Positions 54,426-64,000 of a DNA stretch of 64,000 bases are shown here, in pieces. Under the pieces are notes generated by a model that was not told where the DNA came from, made no database searches, and was given only the letters and a program-made list of their open reading frames with translations. The position numbers and the translations under genes are program-made. The DNA comes from Rhinopithecus roxellana (lineage: Eukaryota > Chordata > Mammalia > Primates > Cercopithecidae), in contig NC_044568.1 in NCBI RefSeq assembly GCF_007565055.1, positions 45,030,156-45,094,155 on the forward strand, given 5' to 3'. Numbering within the stretch: the first letter of the stretch is position 1; each line of letters opens with the position of its first letter.

Positions 54426-54575
54426 AGAGATCATGACAAAACTGGGCCCAGTGGCCCAGTGCATCTGCAAGTACATCTAATAACAGCACTGCTTAAATGA
54501 GCATGTATAAGCAGACACCAGGCACAGGCAGTGTAGGCGCTGTCTTGCTTATTGTGCAACAAGGAATCTGATACC

Positions 54576-54600
54576 AAAAAAAAAAAAAAAAAAAAAAAAA
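54576..54600 (+). repeat. Orphan A-tract of about 25
   Basis: A pure A-run follows 'caaggaatctgatacc' with no Alu or L1 end recognisable upstream and no AATAAA within 40 bases. It may be the tail of an unidentified retroposed sequence starting near 54430. Confidence 0.6.
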
Positions 54601-54914
54601 GAAGTCAGCGGCTTCTTCCCAAGCTTAGGGATATAGAAAACAGCAGAGCCAGGTGTCAAATCTACACTTGTGTAACCTACAAAACCCACGCTGTTAACTA
54701 CATTTTAAGTACATTGTCTTCAACTTCACTTGGGGTTCCCTCTTTGTGTTGATGACTTGAGAGAGATTTCACTTTCTTCTGATGTCCAAAACACCTGCTC
54801 TCTGCCCTTTGTTGGGTAATTCCCAGTTGCCCAAAGATGATGCCTCTTTCGGAAGCTTTTCTGGCTTCCTCAGGCTGAGTCCCATGTTCCATTTCTGTGC
54901 TTATCCCTGATGTG

Positions 54915-55265
54915 GTCACATAAGTCAGGATAGGCTAGACTATGCTTCAGTAACAAACAATCCCAAGACTTCAGAGGCTTAAACTGTATTTTATCTCTTT
55001 CTCCATTACTTATTCATTTGGGGTCGCTATCCTTACTCAAGGCCCAGAGAGACACAGCAGCCTCAATCTTCAATACTCCCAGACATTGTGGCGGATGGTA
55101 GCATGGCAAGGATCACTGTAGCAGGGGATGCAGCAAACACTAGCTCATCAGATGGAATGTGTCCTCTCAGCTCACATTTTATTGTCCAAAGCAAGCCGCA
55201 TGGCCAAACTGGACCCTGAGGGGTCAGGGAAGCATAGCCTTCCTGTATAACCCTTCTATTACAGT
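54915..55265 (-). mobile_element. MLT1-type LTR remnant
   Basis: 'ggctagactatgcttcagta', 'acaaacaatcccaagacttc' and 'agaggcttaaactgt' followed by 'gtccaaagcaagccgcatgg' fit an old MLT1-type LTR in complement. It is highly diverged. Confidence 0.5.
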
Positions 55266-55499
55266 GTCAACTGTCATGGCCCTAAATATCTGATGAAATA
55301 TCTAAATAACATGATGAGTTGTTGGCCTGCCTGTCTTCTGCACTGTGAATTCCTCTGGGCTTTGAACTTTACTTCAAAATATTTGCCCTGCATTATACCT
55401 GTATCATGTAGGTGTCTATCATCTGCACATTGAACAGATGAATAAATAAAGACATGCCTAAATGAAGTTCTGACCAGAGCCCTTTCTCCATCCCAATCC

Positions 55500-56125
55500 C
55501 TCACTTTGCACACAGACAGATCACTTGCATGACACCCCAGCCACACAGGCCTTCTTCCCTTCCACAAACATGTCAGGCTCATTCTCTCCTGCAGGCTCTT
55601 TGCACATGCTGTTCCTTTTCCCCAAAACACTTTCCCTGAAATCCATGTATACCAGAGACACCTTCCTTAACTGCCTCATTCAAAAGAGCTCTCCAGCCAT
55701 AGTCCTCCTTATCCTCATTTCCTGCCTCATTTTCTCCATAGACACAATCATTACAGTGAAGTCCTCACTTAACATCTGCAATAGGTTCTTGGAAACTGCA
55801 ACTTTAAGTGAGATGATGTATGGCAGGTCCTCAAATGATGTCATTTCCTTCAAAGTCATTTCATTATAATGTTAATGAGAAAAAATTGGTTTCATTATAT
55901 ATTGTTTTCCTTAAAGTCACAGTTTCCAAGAACCTACTGACGATGAGTGAGGATTTGCTGTATATTAAACTATATTGTTGATTTTCTTTCTGATTCTGTG
56001 TTTGTCTTCCTTTGCCCCTCAATATTTCCCACTGTATCACTAGAACTGGAAGAGTGTTTGGAATTAGTAGACATTAAACATGTATGTGCTGGATGAATGA
56101 ATGAATAAGCAAATGAATAAACATA
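55500..56125 (+). repeat. L2 LINE 3' region split by a Tigger-type MITE
   Basis: 'ctttgcacatgctgttcctt', 'acaccttccttaactgcctc' and 'cattttctccatagacacaa' lead into the insertion. After it, 'gtatcactagaactggaaga' and the terminal 'ggatgaatgaatgaat' complete the L2 end. Confidence 0.7.
55754..55960. mobile_element. Small pogo/Tigger-type palindromic MITE
   Basis: Ends 'cagtgaagtcctcactt' and (complement) 'cagcaaatcctcactca' form inverted repeats. 'ggttcttggaaactg' and 'cagtttccaagaacc' are a second inverted pair. TA lies at 55752-55753 and 55961-55962. The element is 207 bp and sits in an L2. Confidence 0.8.
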
Positions 56126-56864
56126 AATAAACAATGTAGTGCCCCAGCAGGAAGAGTAAACTACCAAAAAATACTCTCTACTTACTACAGAAAATTGTAT
56201 CCAGAGGAAAATTAAATGTATGAGGTCAAACTTCCCTGGATTTTTTAAGATCGGCAACCCATCAAAATCAGCCCCTGACGCCCTTTTAAAATATATTATG
56301 ACAAGCAAAATGATGGTGAAATAAATGTTTAATCAATGTTTATTATTGCTAGCATATTAGTTTGCAGTCAAATTTATGACCCCATAAATTTGCCATGTTT
56401 ATGAGGGACAGGCTGATATCATGGTACCAGGTCTTTTGCATAGCAGGGAGCTCAGTGCATTTCTGCCATCTTCTAGCTCCTTAGGAGGGGGAAAGTGCTG
56501 CATGATGAGAGAGGTATGAGAAAACACACTCATTCTTCACTAAATGAGCCCTGATTGATAACCTGCTGCACACTAGACTATGCCAGTCTCCGCAGTGAGC
56601 ATACTGGGAGTGAGTGAATGCAGGAATGCACGCACTTGCATACGTACATTCACTCCACAAACATTTACTTTTATCTCTATCATATACAAAATAGTGTGCT
56701 CAATGGTAAATAAAAGAAACAGAAAAAGAAAACTTGGGTCTGGTTCAGACACTGGAATCACATAAGTTTCCCCACTGGTAAGCAATGATGGCAGTTGGAA
56801 CCCCATGCCAACCTAAGTACAAGTTCACTACTCTTGCTCATATGGAGATTGCTCATCTCCTTGG
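56126..56864. other. Unassigned stretch
   Basis: No repeat or coding pattern is recognised. Confidence 0.3.
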
Positions 56865-57225
56865 CTTTCATCTGCTGGCTCCTCACTTCCACATTTAATC
56901 TCTTAGCAAGTCCTGGTGGACTTGCCTCCAAAATACACCCTGAATCCATCCACTTGTATCTCTCTATCTCCTGTGCCATCATCTCTCATCTAAATATCTG
57001 CAACTGTCTCATGATGGTCATCTTGTTTCTACTCTTATCCACCACCAAATAATGTTTAAAATGGTAAATTAGACCCTGTCACTCTCTTCATTAAGCTCTC
57101 CAGAAATTTCTTGCTGCTCTTAGAAAAGCATACACTTTCTTTCCACAGCCCACAGACTCTTGCCAAGTTCGCCAATCTCGTCCTCCTCTCTCTGCAGTCC
57201 TGGGTTAGGTATCCTCTTCCTCCCC
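56865..57225 (+). repeat. L2 LINE fragment
   Basis: 'ccaaaatacaccctgaatcc', 'ctgtgccatcatctctcatc' and 'agaccctgtcactctcttca' follow the L2 sense sequence, just 5' of the region represented at 53340. Confidence 0.65.
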
Positions 57226-57498
57226 ATGAGAAAGCCTGCTTTTGTTTTATCCATTAAGAGGTGCATCAGTGAGAATACTTTAAGCTGCAAATAGCAGAAA
57301 ATATCATCAAGGAAAGTTGGTTATTTCACATAAAGCTCAGTCTGGTCATAAGGTCATTCTAGAAGCAACAAGAATCCAAGTTTTTCTGCATATCTAGTTT
57401 TCCAGTCTCAAATATCACTTTCCTCAGGTTGGCTACCTCAGAGCATAAGATAGCTGCCATGGTTCCAGGCATCACACTTTTCTCCATGTGTCTCTATC
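57226..57498. other. Unassigned stretch
   Basis: There may be an old repeat near 57260-57480 ('agaatactttaagctgcaaa'). The family is not identified. Confidence 0.3.
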
Positions 57499-57831
57499 TA
57501 GACATATTCAAGACTGGGTAATTGATAAAGAAGAAGAGGTTTAATGGACTCACAGTTCCATGTGTGGCTGGGGAAGCCTCACAATCATGGCAGAAGGTGA
57601 AAGGCACATCTTACATGGTGGCAGGCAAGGAGAGAATGACAATCAAGTGAAAAGGGGAAACTCTTGACAAAACCATCAGATCTTGTGAGACTTATTCACT
57701 ACCACAAGAATAGAAAGGTGGAAACTCCCCATGATTCAATTTCTCCCACTGGGTCCCTCCACAACACGTAGGAATTATGAAAGCTACAATTAAAAATGAG
57801 ATTTGAGTGGGGACACAGCCATACCATATCA
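57499..57831 (-). repeat. THE1 3' LTR, end-truncated
   Basis: It matches the other LTR from 'agacatattcaagactgggt' to 'cataccatatca'. The terminal 40 or so bases before 57499 are missing. Confidence 0.85.
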
Positions 57832-58471
57832 TTCTGCCCACAGCCCCTCCAAAATCTCATGTCCTCACATTTCAAAACCAGTCATGCCTTTCCAACAGTC
57901 CCCCAAAGTCTTAACTTATTTCAGCATTAACTCAAAAGTCCATAATCCAAAGTCTCATCTGAGACAAGGCAAGTCCCTTCTGCCTATGAGCCTGTAAAAT
58001 CAAAAGCAAGTTAGTTACTTCCTAGATACAACTGGGGTATCTTTCTAGATACAATTGTCGTTGGATAAATAAACTCATTCCAAGTTGGAGAAATTGGCCA
58101 AAATGAAGGGGCTAAAGGCCCCATGCAAGTCCAAATTCCAGAGGGTCAGTCAAATATTAAAGCTCCAAAGTAATCTCCTTTGACTCCATGTCTTACATCC
58201 AGGTCATGCTAATGCAAGAGGTGGGTGGGTTCCCATGGTCGTAGGCAGCTCAGCCTCTATGGCTTTGCAAGGTACAGCCTCCCTCCCGGTTGCTTTCATG
58301 GGCTGTCATTGAGTGTCTGTGGTTTTTCCAAGCACATGGTGCAAAGCGTTGGTGGATCTACAATTCTGGGAACTGGAGGATGGTGGCCCTCTTCTCACAG
58401 TTCCACTGGGCAGTGCCCCAGTGGGGACTCTGTGTGGGAACTTCAACCACACATTTCCCTTCTGGACTGCC

Positions 58472-59017
58472 CTAGCAGAAGTTCTCCATGAGGGCCCTGA
58501 CCCTACAGCAAACTTCTGCCTGGACTTCCAGGCATATACCTTCTGAAATCTGGGCAGAAGTTCCTAATCTTAATTCTTGACTTCTGTGCACCTGCTGGCT
58601 CAACACCACGTGGAAGCTGCTAAGGCTTGGGGCTTGCACCCTCTGAAGCCATGGCCCAAGCTGTACCTTGGCCCCTTTCAGCCATGGCCAGATCAGCTGG
58701 GATGCAATGGGCACTGAGTCCCTAGGCTGCACAGAGCAGGGAGGCCCTGGGCCCAGCCCATGAAACCATCTTTTCCTCCAATGACTCCTGGTCTGTGAAG
58801 GGAGGGGCTGCTGCAAAGGTCTCTGACATGCCCTGGCGACATTTTCCCCATTGTCTTGAAGATTAACATACGGGTCCTTATTACTTAGGCAAATTTCTGC
58901 AGCCAACTTGAATTTCTCCTCAGAAAATGGGTTTTTCTTTTCTATTGCATAGTCAAGCTGCAAATTTTCCAAACTTTTTTGCGCTGTTTCCCTTTTAAAA
59001 CTGAATGCTTTTAACAC
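58472..59017 (-). pseudogene. THE1 internal open frame (gag-related remnant)
   Basis: A 181-codon frame inside the THE1 internal region, without an ATG at its upstream edge (the first codon is GTG). MaLR internal regions are thought to descend from a gag-like frame of ERVL-type elements. I see no zinc-knuckle or other motif that would show function. It is relatively long for such an old element. Confidence 0.5.
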
Positions 59018-59424
59018 ACTGAAGTCACCTCTTGAATGCTTTGCTGTTTAGAAATTTCTTCTGCCAAATACCCTAAATCATCTCCCTCAAGTTCAAAGTT
59101 CCACAAATCTCTAGGGCAGGGGCAAAATGCCACCAGCCTCTTTGCTAAAACATACCAAGAGTCACCTTCACTCCAGTTCCCAACGAGTTCCTCATTTCCA
59201 TCTGAGACCACCTCAACCTAGACTTTATTGACCATATTGCTATCAGCATTTTTGGTAAAGCCATTCAGAAACTCTCTAGGAAGTTCCAAGTTTTGCCATA
59301 TTTTCCTATCTTCTTCTCAGCCCTCCAAACTGTTCCAATGCCTGCCTCTTACCCAGTTCCAAAGTCATTTCCACATTTTCAGGTATCTTTACAGCAGCAC
59401 CCCACTCTACTGGCACCAATTTAC

Positions 59425-59788
59425 TGTATTAGTCTATTCTCACACTGCTAATAAAGACATACCTGAGACTGGGTAATTTATAAAGAAAAAGAGGTTTAAT
59501 GGACTCACAGTTCCACGTGGCTGGGGAAGCCTCACAATCATGGTGGAAGGTGAAAGGTACATCTTATATGGTGGCAAACAAGAAAAGAATGAGAATCAAG
59601 TGAAAAGGGGAAAACCCTTATTAAACCATCAGATCTCATGAGACTTATTCACTACCATGAGAATAGTACGGAGGAAACCACTCCCGCAATTCAATTATCT
59701 CCCACCAGATCCCTCCCACAACATGCAGGAATTACAGAAACTACAATTCAAGAGAAGATTTGGGTGGGGACACAGTCAAACCACATCA
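59425..59788 (-). repeat. THE1 5' LTR, complete
   Basis: 364 bp from 'tgtattagtctattctcaca' to 'caaaccacatca'. It includes the complement of AATAAA-like 'ctaataaag' and 'ggtttaatggactc' blocks. Confidence 0.9.
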
Positions 59789-59944
59789 ATCTTGATTACC
59801 TTAGACATTAAAATTTAACACTAAGTCATGGTGAGAAAGGATTGATACTTAAACAAAACCAGGGTTCTGCCAAAATAGAAGATGAACAGATAGCTGTTTT
59901 GGAAGGCAACTAACCCACCTACCCCAACCAAGGAGCTGGGCTAT

Positions 59945-60165
59945 AGAGAATAATGGGTGTCAGAACCGGCTCTGCCACTTACAAGCCTTGTAATATCTCA
60001 TGAGTTACTTTGCCTCTCTATGTCTCGGTTTCCTTATCTACAAAAGGAGGTTCACTATACCACCTATTTTTTAGGGTTGCTGTTAAGATTAATTTAAAAT
60101 TAATTAATGTAAATTAGAGTTGTGTCTAGCACGTGGTAAATGTTAGTTGCTATTCTGTATGGGTG
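59945..60165 (+). repeat. MIR SINE
   Basis: 'gctctgccacttacaagcct', 'tttgcctctctatgtctcgg' and 'gtgtctagcacgtggtaaat' follow MIR order, ending 'ttagttgctattctg'. Confidence 0.8.
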
Positions 60166-60187
60166 GCCACTCTGTTAAAAGGAAAAG

Positions 60188-60510
60188 ACCTCACCTGGCA
60201 TGGTGACTCACACCTGTAATACCAGCACTATGGGAAGCCAAGGTGGGAGGATCGCTTGAGGCCAGGAGTTCAAGACCAGCCTGGGCAACATAGCAAGAAC
60301 CCCATCTCAACAAAAAGTAAAAACATTAGCTGAGTGTGGTGGTGTGCACCTGTAGACATAGCTACTCAGGAGGCTGAGGCAGGAGTGGGAGGATCACTGG
60401 AGCCCAAAAATTCAAGACTACAGTGAGCTATGATCCCACCCCTGCATTCTAGCCTCGATGAAAGAGCAAGACCCTGGCTGGAAAAAAACAAAAACAAAAA
60501 CAAAAAAAAC
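60188..60510 (+). mobile_element. AluJ SINE
   Basis: A diverged full-length Alu from 'cctggcatggtgactcacac' to a (CAAAAA) tail. 'cccaaaaattcaagactaca' marks an old copy. Confidence 0.92.
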
Positions 60511-60679
60511 CTGTTTTTAGTTTCATCATTGGAAATAAGAAATTTGTTTTAAACTAGTTTTAGGGAAGTATATCTTCATAACAGTTCCGTGAATTAGGGA
60601 ATGGTAACGGCTGTTAAAAATGGAAAAACAGAAGCCCGGAGAGTTATGAAAGCAGAAATGCTGACCTCTAGCCTTTTTC

Positions 60680-60968
60680 TTAATCTTTGAGACAGGGTCT
60701 TGCTCTGTTGCCCACTCTGGAGTGCAGTGGTATGATTATAGCTCACTGCAGCCTCAACCTCTCAGGCTCAAGTGAGTCTTCCATCTCAGCCTCTCAAGTA
60801 ACAAGGACTAAAGGCATGCACCACCACACCCAGCTAATTTTTATTTTTTGTAGAGATGGGGTTTCACTATGTTGCCCAAGCTGGTCTTGAACTCCTGGGC
60901 TCAAGTGATCCTCCCACCTCAGCCTCCCAGAATGCTAGGATTATAGGTGTGAGGCACCACACCTGGCC
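60680..60968 (-). mobile_element. AluJ SINE
   Basis: An Alu in complement with 'attatagctcactgcagcct' and 'gtgaggcaccacacctggcc'. It forms an inverted pair with the AluJ 170 bp to the left. Confidence 0.92.
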
Positions 60969-61309
60969 TGACCTTTACTCTTGGGCTTGCTCTGAATGAT
61001 GTTTCTAACTCAAGAGAAGTGAGATGTGCATCCTAGGAAGGCTGAGAAGGAAGAGACATCCCTGACCTGACCTGGCCAGGCCATGGGAGCCAGAAACCAT
61101 CCATTAAAGCTGGACCCTCCAAAGCCAGAGAAGTGAAGAAACTCTCCCAGTGGGGCAAAATGTTGAAGAAGCAGGAAACCGTGGGCAGGCTAAGGGTGCA
61201 GGAAGGACAGGCAGGCTGGAGAAGAGAATTCTCTTTGCAGACTAGAGGGAGTTAAGGCTGGACAGGCCTGTTGAGGGTTTAATGCTGGGCAGAGGGGTAT
61301 AGATAGGAA

Positions 61310-61500
61310 AAGCAACCATCACCTACTGAGGCAGCCTGCCACTGTCAGGCACCCAGCCAAGTGTCTCCCCTATATTATTTGATCCTGTTCTCCTAATGAC
61401 TCTGGCCAGCAGGAATTGTCACTCCAGTCTCACAGAGGACATGGCTGAGTGACATCACCAAGGCACCCAGCTCAAATTCCAACTCAGAGCCACCTGATTC
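61310..61500 (-). repeat. MIR SINE
   Basis: 'cctactgaggcagcctgcca', 'ctcacagaggacatggctga' and 'gtgacatcaccaaggcaccc' resemble the MIR core in complement. Confidence 0.5.
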
Positions 61501-62399
61501 TCTGCCTGTTTTCAAAGCACTCAGGAAGCCTGGAGAGCCTCCATCCCTCCACCATCTGCAGCAACAGCATGAGATTCCCGGCTGACCTGTGGACTCATCA
61601 GTCATCTCCCTGAGTCATTTCAGGGGCTCTCAAATTAACTTTTGGTCAGAAGCACACAGTGGGACTTCGCAAATGATGGCAGAAAATGATCAGCAGATGC
61701 TCTTCCTAGTAAAATGGGTGGAAACGATGTTTCAAAATATCATTCAAAGTCTCTAGAAACTATCCTAAGAATATTTGGCAAATGGAGAAACACTCATTCA
61801 AGAGAATCCACTAAATCTCCCTAAGAACAGTGAGAGTCGGTGTCATTTAAGGCATGACCTCCTCCACTACTCCCCCATCCTCAGCTCTGCATTACTCTAC
61901 CTCTGGTGTGTACAGCGAAGAAGACGAAGGCTCCCACTCCTCCCAACCTCCAGTTTTGGCTGTGGTTCTACACCAGGAGGAGCAGGTTGTTAGCATTTTT
62001 CATCTTCCCCAGCCCTGTATTGAAGAAGCTCCAGGCATAGTAGCTCAAGAATACTAAGGCCCCAATGCCCCCTACCTCAGCTAGCTCATAAGGCAGAGGT
62101 TCCACCCTAGAAAGGACAAGCCACAAAGGCCAGACATTGCCATCTCTCCCAGTTTCCACTCGTAAGGTAAGGATGTCACTCCGTGGAAAAGTAGGAAAAA
62201 CAGGTCTCCACCTCCAGCTTCAGTGCACTGGCTCATGGGTTAGGCCTGGGAAGAAATTCAGGCTACAAGAAAAAAGGGCTTCATGGCTCTGTCTGACTGA
62301 ATTGACTTTATGTGAAACAGTGAATGGAGAACGCCATGCCTAAGGACATTGTCAAAAACAATGGGGATTTTGGTGGACAGCAACAAGGAGGAAGCTGGT
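61501..62399. other. Unassigned stretch
   Basis: Several frames of 60-70 codons overlap on both strands; none carries a known motif. No repeat is recognised with confidence. Confidence 0.3.
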
Positions 62400-64000
62400 A
62401 GATTTGATACAAGAAAAATGGTATTGCAGTCAGAAGCTTAATACAGGGAAGCAGGAAAGAGACAGACAACAGTCATCTGAGGTCACATACAACTCTGGGG
62501 GTAAAGAATGCTGTGTGCATGCACCAGGCTGTCCCTATTCAAGAGCAAGCAGAGCACATGCAGCCAGACCTGGAAGCATTCTACAAGCCACACAGAGACC
62601 ATCAACACAGAGCAGAAGTCTTACTTGAGAAAGAAATTCAAGCACAACCTCTGACCAAACACAGAGTGAACAATAAGCTACTCTGATCCAGGGGTCACTC
62701 CTAGAAAGCCAGGCTTTAGGAAAGTTAGTTACCACTGGCAGCCAGGAAGCCTGAGTGCATGCCCAAGGCTGTATCCTCTCAAGAGCAACCAGAGACGGAA
62801 CCTCTAAGCTACCAGACTCTGGCTAAATGTGGGGCAAAAACAGTAAAGTCCTTAAATTGTGATAGAAGCTCCAAGACACACACATAGATATTGGTAAAGG
62901 GAAAAATTTAGCTGGCTAAGGGGATGTCAGCAGAACCACTGACTAATTAGTGGCTATGCAAACCCAGAGGCAAACCCTAGGTAGCCAGGCCAAAACAAGA
63001 AGAAGAAAGATCTGAGCAGGGACATCAAAGCTACACATTGTGAGGAAAATAGACTTTGCAGAATAAGTTCAGCCCAACCACTATACAGATATGTAAATGG
63101 CCAAGCAAGGAACATCAGTATCCAAGGTTGCTACAATACATTAATCAAGAACCCCGCTTTTAAACAAAAATTATGAAGCATGCAGAAAAAGAGGGAAGTG
63201 TGCTCTATACATGGGCATAGAAGTCGGCAATAGAAAATGCCCTTGAAGAGTTACAGATGGTGGAATTAGCAGATACCAAAGTAGCTGTTATGAATATGCT
63301 CAAAGAACTAAAGGAAACTATGCTTAAAGAATTAAAAATATGATAAAATTGGCTCACCCAGCAGAAATAAAAATATTTAAAGGATCCAAATAGAAATTCT
63401 AGAGTTAAAAAAATACAATAACTGGGCCAGGCGCGGTGGCTCATGCCTGTAATCCCAGCACTTTGGGAGACTAAGGTGGGCGGATCATGAGGTCAGGAGA
63501 TCAAGACCATCCTGGCTAACACAGTGAAATCCTGTCTTTACTAAAAATACAAAAAATTAGCCGGGGATGGTAGCGGGCGCCTATAGTCCCAACTACTCAG
63601 GAGGCTGAGGCAGGAGAACGGGGTGAACCCGGGAGGCAGAGCTTGCAGTGAGCCGAGATCGTGCCACTGCATTCCAGCCTGGGTGACAGAACAAGACTTC
63701 ATCTCAAAAAAAAAAAAAAAAAAAAATACAATAACTGAAACTTTAAAAAATTCATGAGAGCGCTCAACAACAGATTTGAGCAGGCCAAGAGTCAGCAGAC
63801 TTGAAGATTGATCAATGGAGATTGTGCATACTGAAGAACAGAGGAAAACAGAATGAAGAAAAAAATGAATAAAGCTTCAAAGTAATGTAGGATATCATAG
63901 GTACGTCAACATATGCATAATGAGTGTAGATGAAGGATAGGACAGAGAGTAAGGGAAAGAAATATTTGCAAAACGATGCCAAATAGTTTTCTAATTTTGA
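62400..64000 (+). mobile_element. Old L1M 5' region (5'UTR and degraded ORF1), runs off window
   Basis: 63240-63420 ('aatatgctcaaagaactaaa', 'aatagaaattctagagtt') and 63730-63990 ('ctcaacaacagatttgagca', 'gacttgaagattgatcaatg', 'cagaatgaagaaaaa') match the coiled-coil part of an old L1M ORF1 in sense. 62400-63200 is probably its 5'UTR, less certainly. Stops are frequent. An AluY interrupts it. Confidence 0.65.
63425..63721 (+). mobile_element. AluY SINE
   Basis: A full-length Alu with 'gaggtcaggagatcaagacc' and 'gagcttgcagtgagccgaga' (Y-type) and an A-tail. 'aaaatacaataactg' on both sides is the target duplication within L1M ORF1. Confidence 0.95.

Larger units (their letters stand above)
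57499..59788 (-). mobile_element. THE1-type MaLR provirus, nearly complete
   Basis: On the minus strand it runs 5' LTR (59788-59425), internal region (59424-57832, about 1.6 kb, the usual THE1 internal length) and 3' LTR (57831-57499). The complete LTR has 'tgtattagtctattctcaca' and 'aaccacatca' ends. The other LTR lacks its last 40 or so bases, so the flanking target duplication is lost on that side. It has no protease, polymerase or envelope; MaLRs are non-autonomous. Confidence 0.88.

Noticed and set aside
57499..59788. Functional endogenous retrovirus
   Set aside because: The internal region is only about 1.6 kb with no protease, polymerase or envelope. MaLR elements are non-autonomous and this copy is end-truncated.

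Overview
This is primate nuclear DNA, and most likely from an Old World monkey (macaque/baboon/guenon group). It is dense in Alu and L1 repeats. Two kinds of element carry Old World monkey marks. The young Alu at 48350-48617 has the 'gatccggccactgcac' right-arm variant that I associate with AluYRa. The two near-full-length L1s carry a tandemly repeated 'tgatgggtgc' block in the 3'UTR and a 5'UTR unlike the human L1PA consensus. These assignments rest on remembered consensus sequences, not on a search.

I see no host protein-coding gene, exon series, tRNA or rRNA gene, or CpG island. All long open frames belong to transposons: L1 ORF1/ORF2, antisense L1 5'UTR frames and a THE1 internal frame. 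The window reads as intergenic or deep intronic sequence.

Layout. 1-4.6 kb: a MaLR LTR holding a MADE1 element, L2/MIR remnants and a composite Alu. 4.6-9.8 kb: an old L1 on the minus strand, broken by an ERV LTR, an MST LTR and an AluY. 9.8-13.4 kb: a degenerate tandem array, more old L1, L2, and a MER5-like element split by an Alu. 13.46-19.69 kb: full-length L1 copy 1 (+) with a 13-bp target-site duplication. 19.7-25.9 kb: a MaLR remnant with its 3' LTR interior replaced by an L1 piece, a GGAA microsatellite, L2, Alus and a MIR. 25.89-32.03 kb: full-length L1 copy 2 (-) with a 16-bp target-site duplication. 32-34.4 kb: a MIR, non-repetitive sequence and an ERV LTR. 34.36-37.44 kb: an MLT1 provirus with both LTRs, containing an L1 that contains an Alu. 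38.9-40.4 kb: an MST LTR and a Tigger2-like element. 41.6-45.3 kb: MIR, MER5 and a local duplication. 45.9-46.3 kb: a Tigger/MER44-like element abutting a second MADE1. 47.7-51.1 kb: an ERVL LTR, the AluYRa, old L1, and an MLT1 LTR holding an Alu. 51-57.2 kb: MIR and L2 fragments and a small pogo-type element. 57.5-59.8 kb: a THE1 provirus (-). 60-64 kb: MIR, AluJ pair, and the 5' part of an old L1 running off the window with an AluY inside.

The most interesting signal is in the two young L1s. Both carry AGG where the canonical ORF1 start codon should be, and both carry ATG exactly 29 codons downstream, in frame. This suggests a subfamily with a shortened ORF1p N-terminus. Both copies are now disabled by separate frameshifts and stops, and together they form a roughly 6-kb inverted pair. 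No new biological system in the sense of an operon or defence locus is visible.
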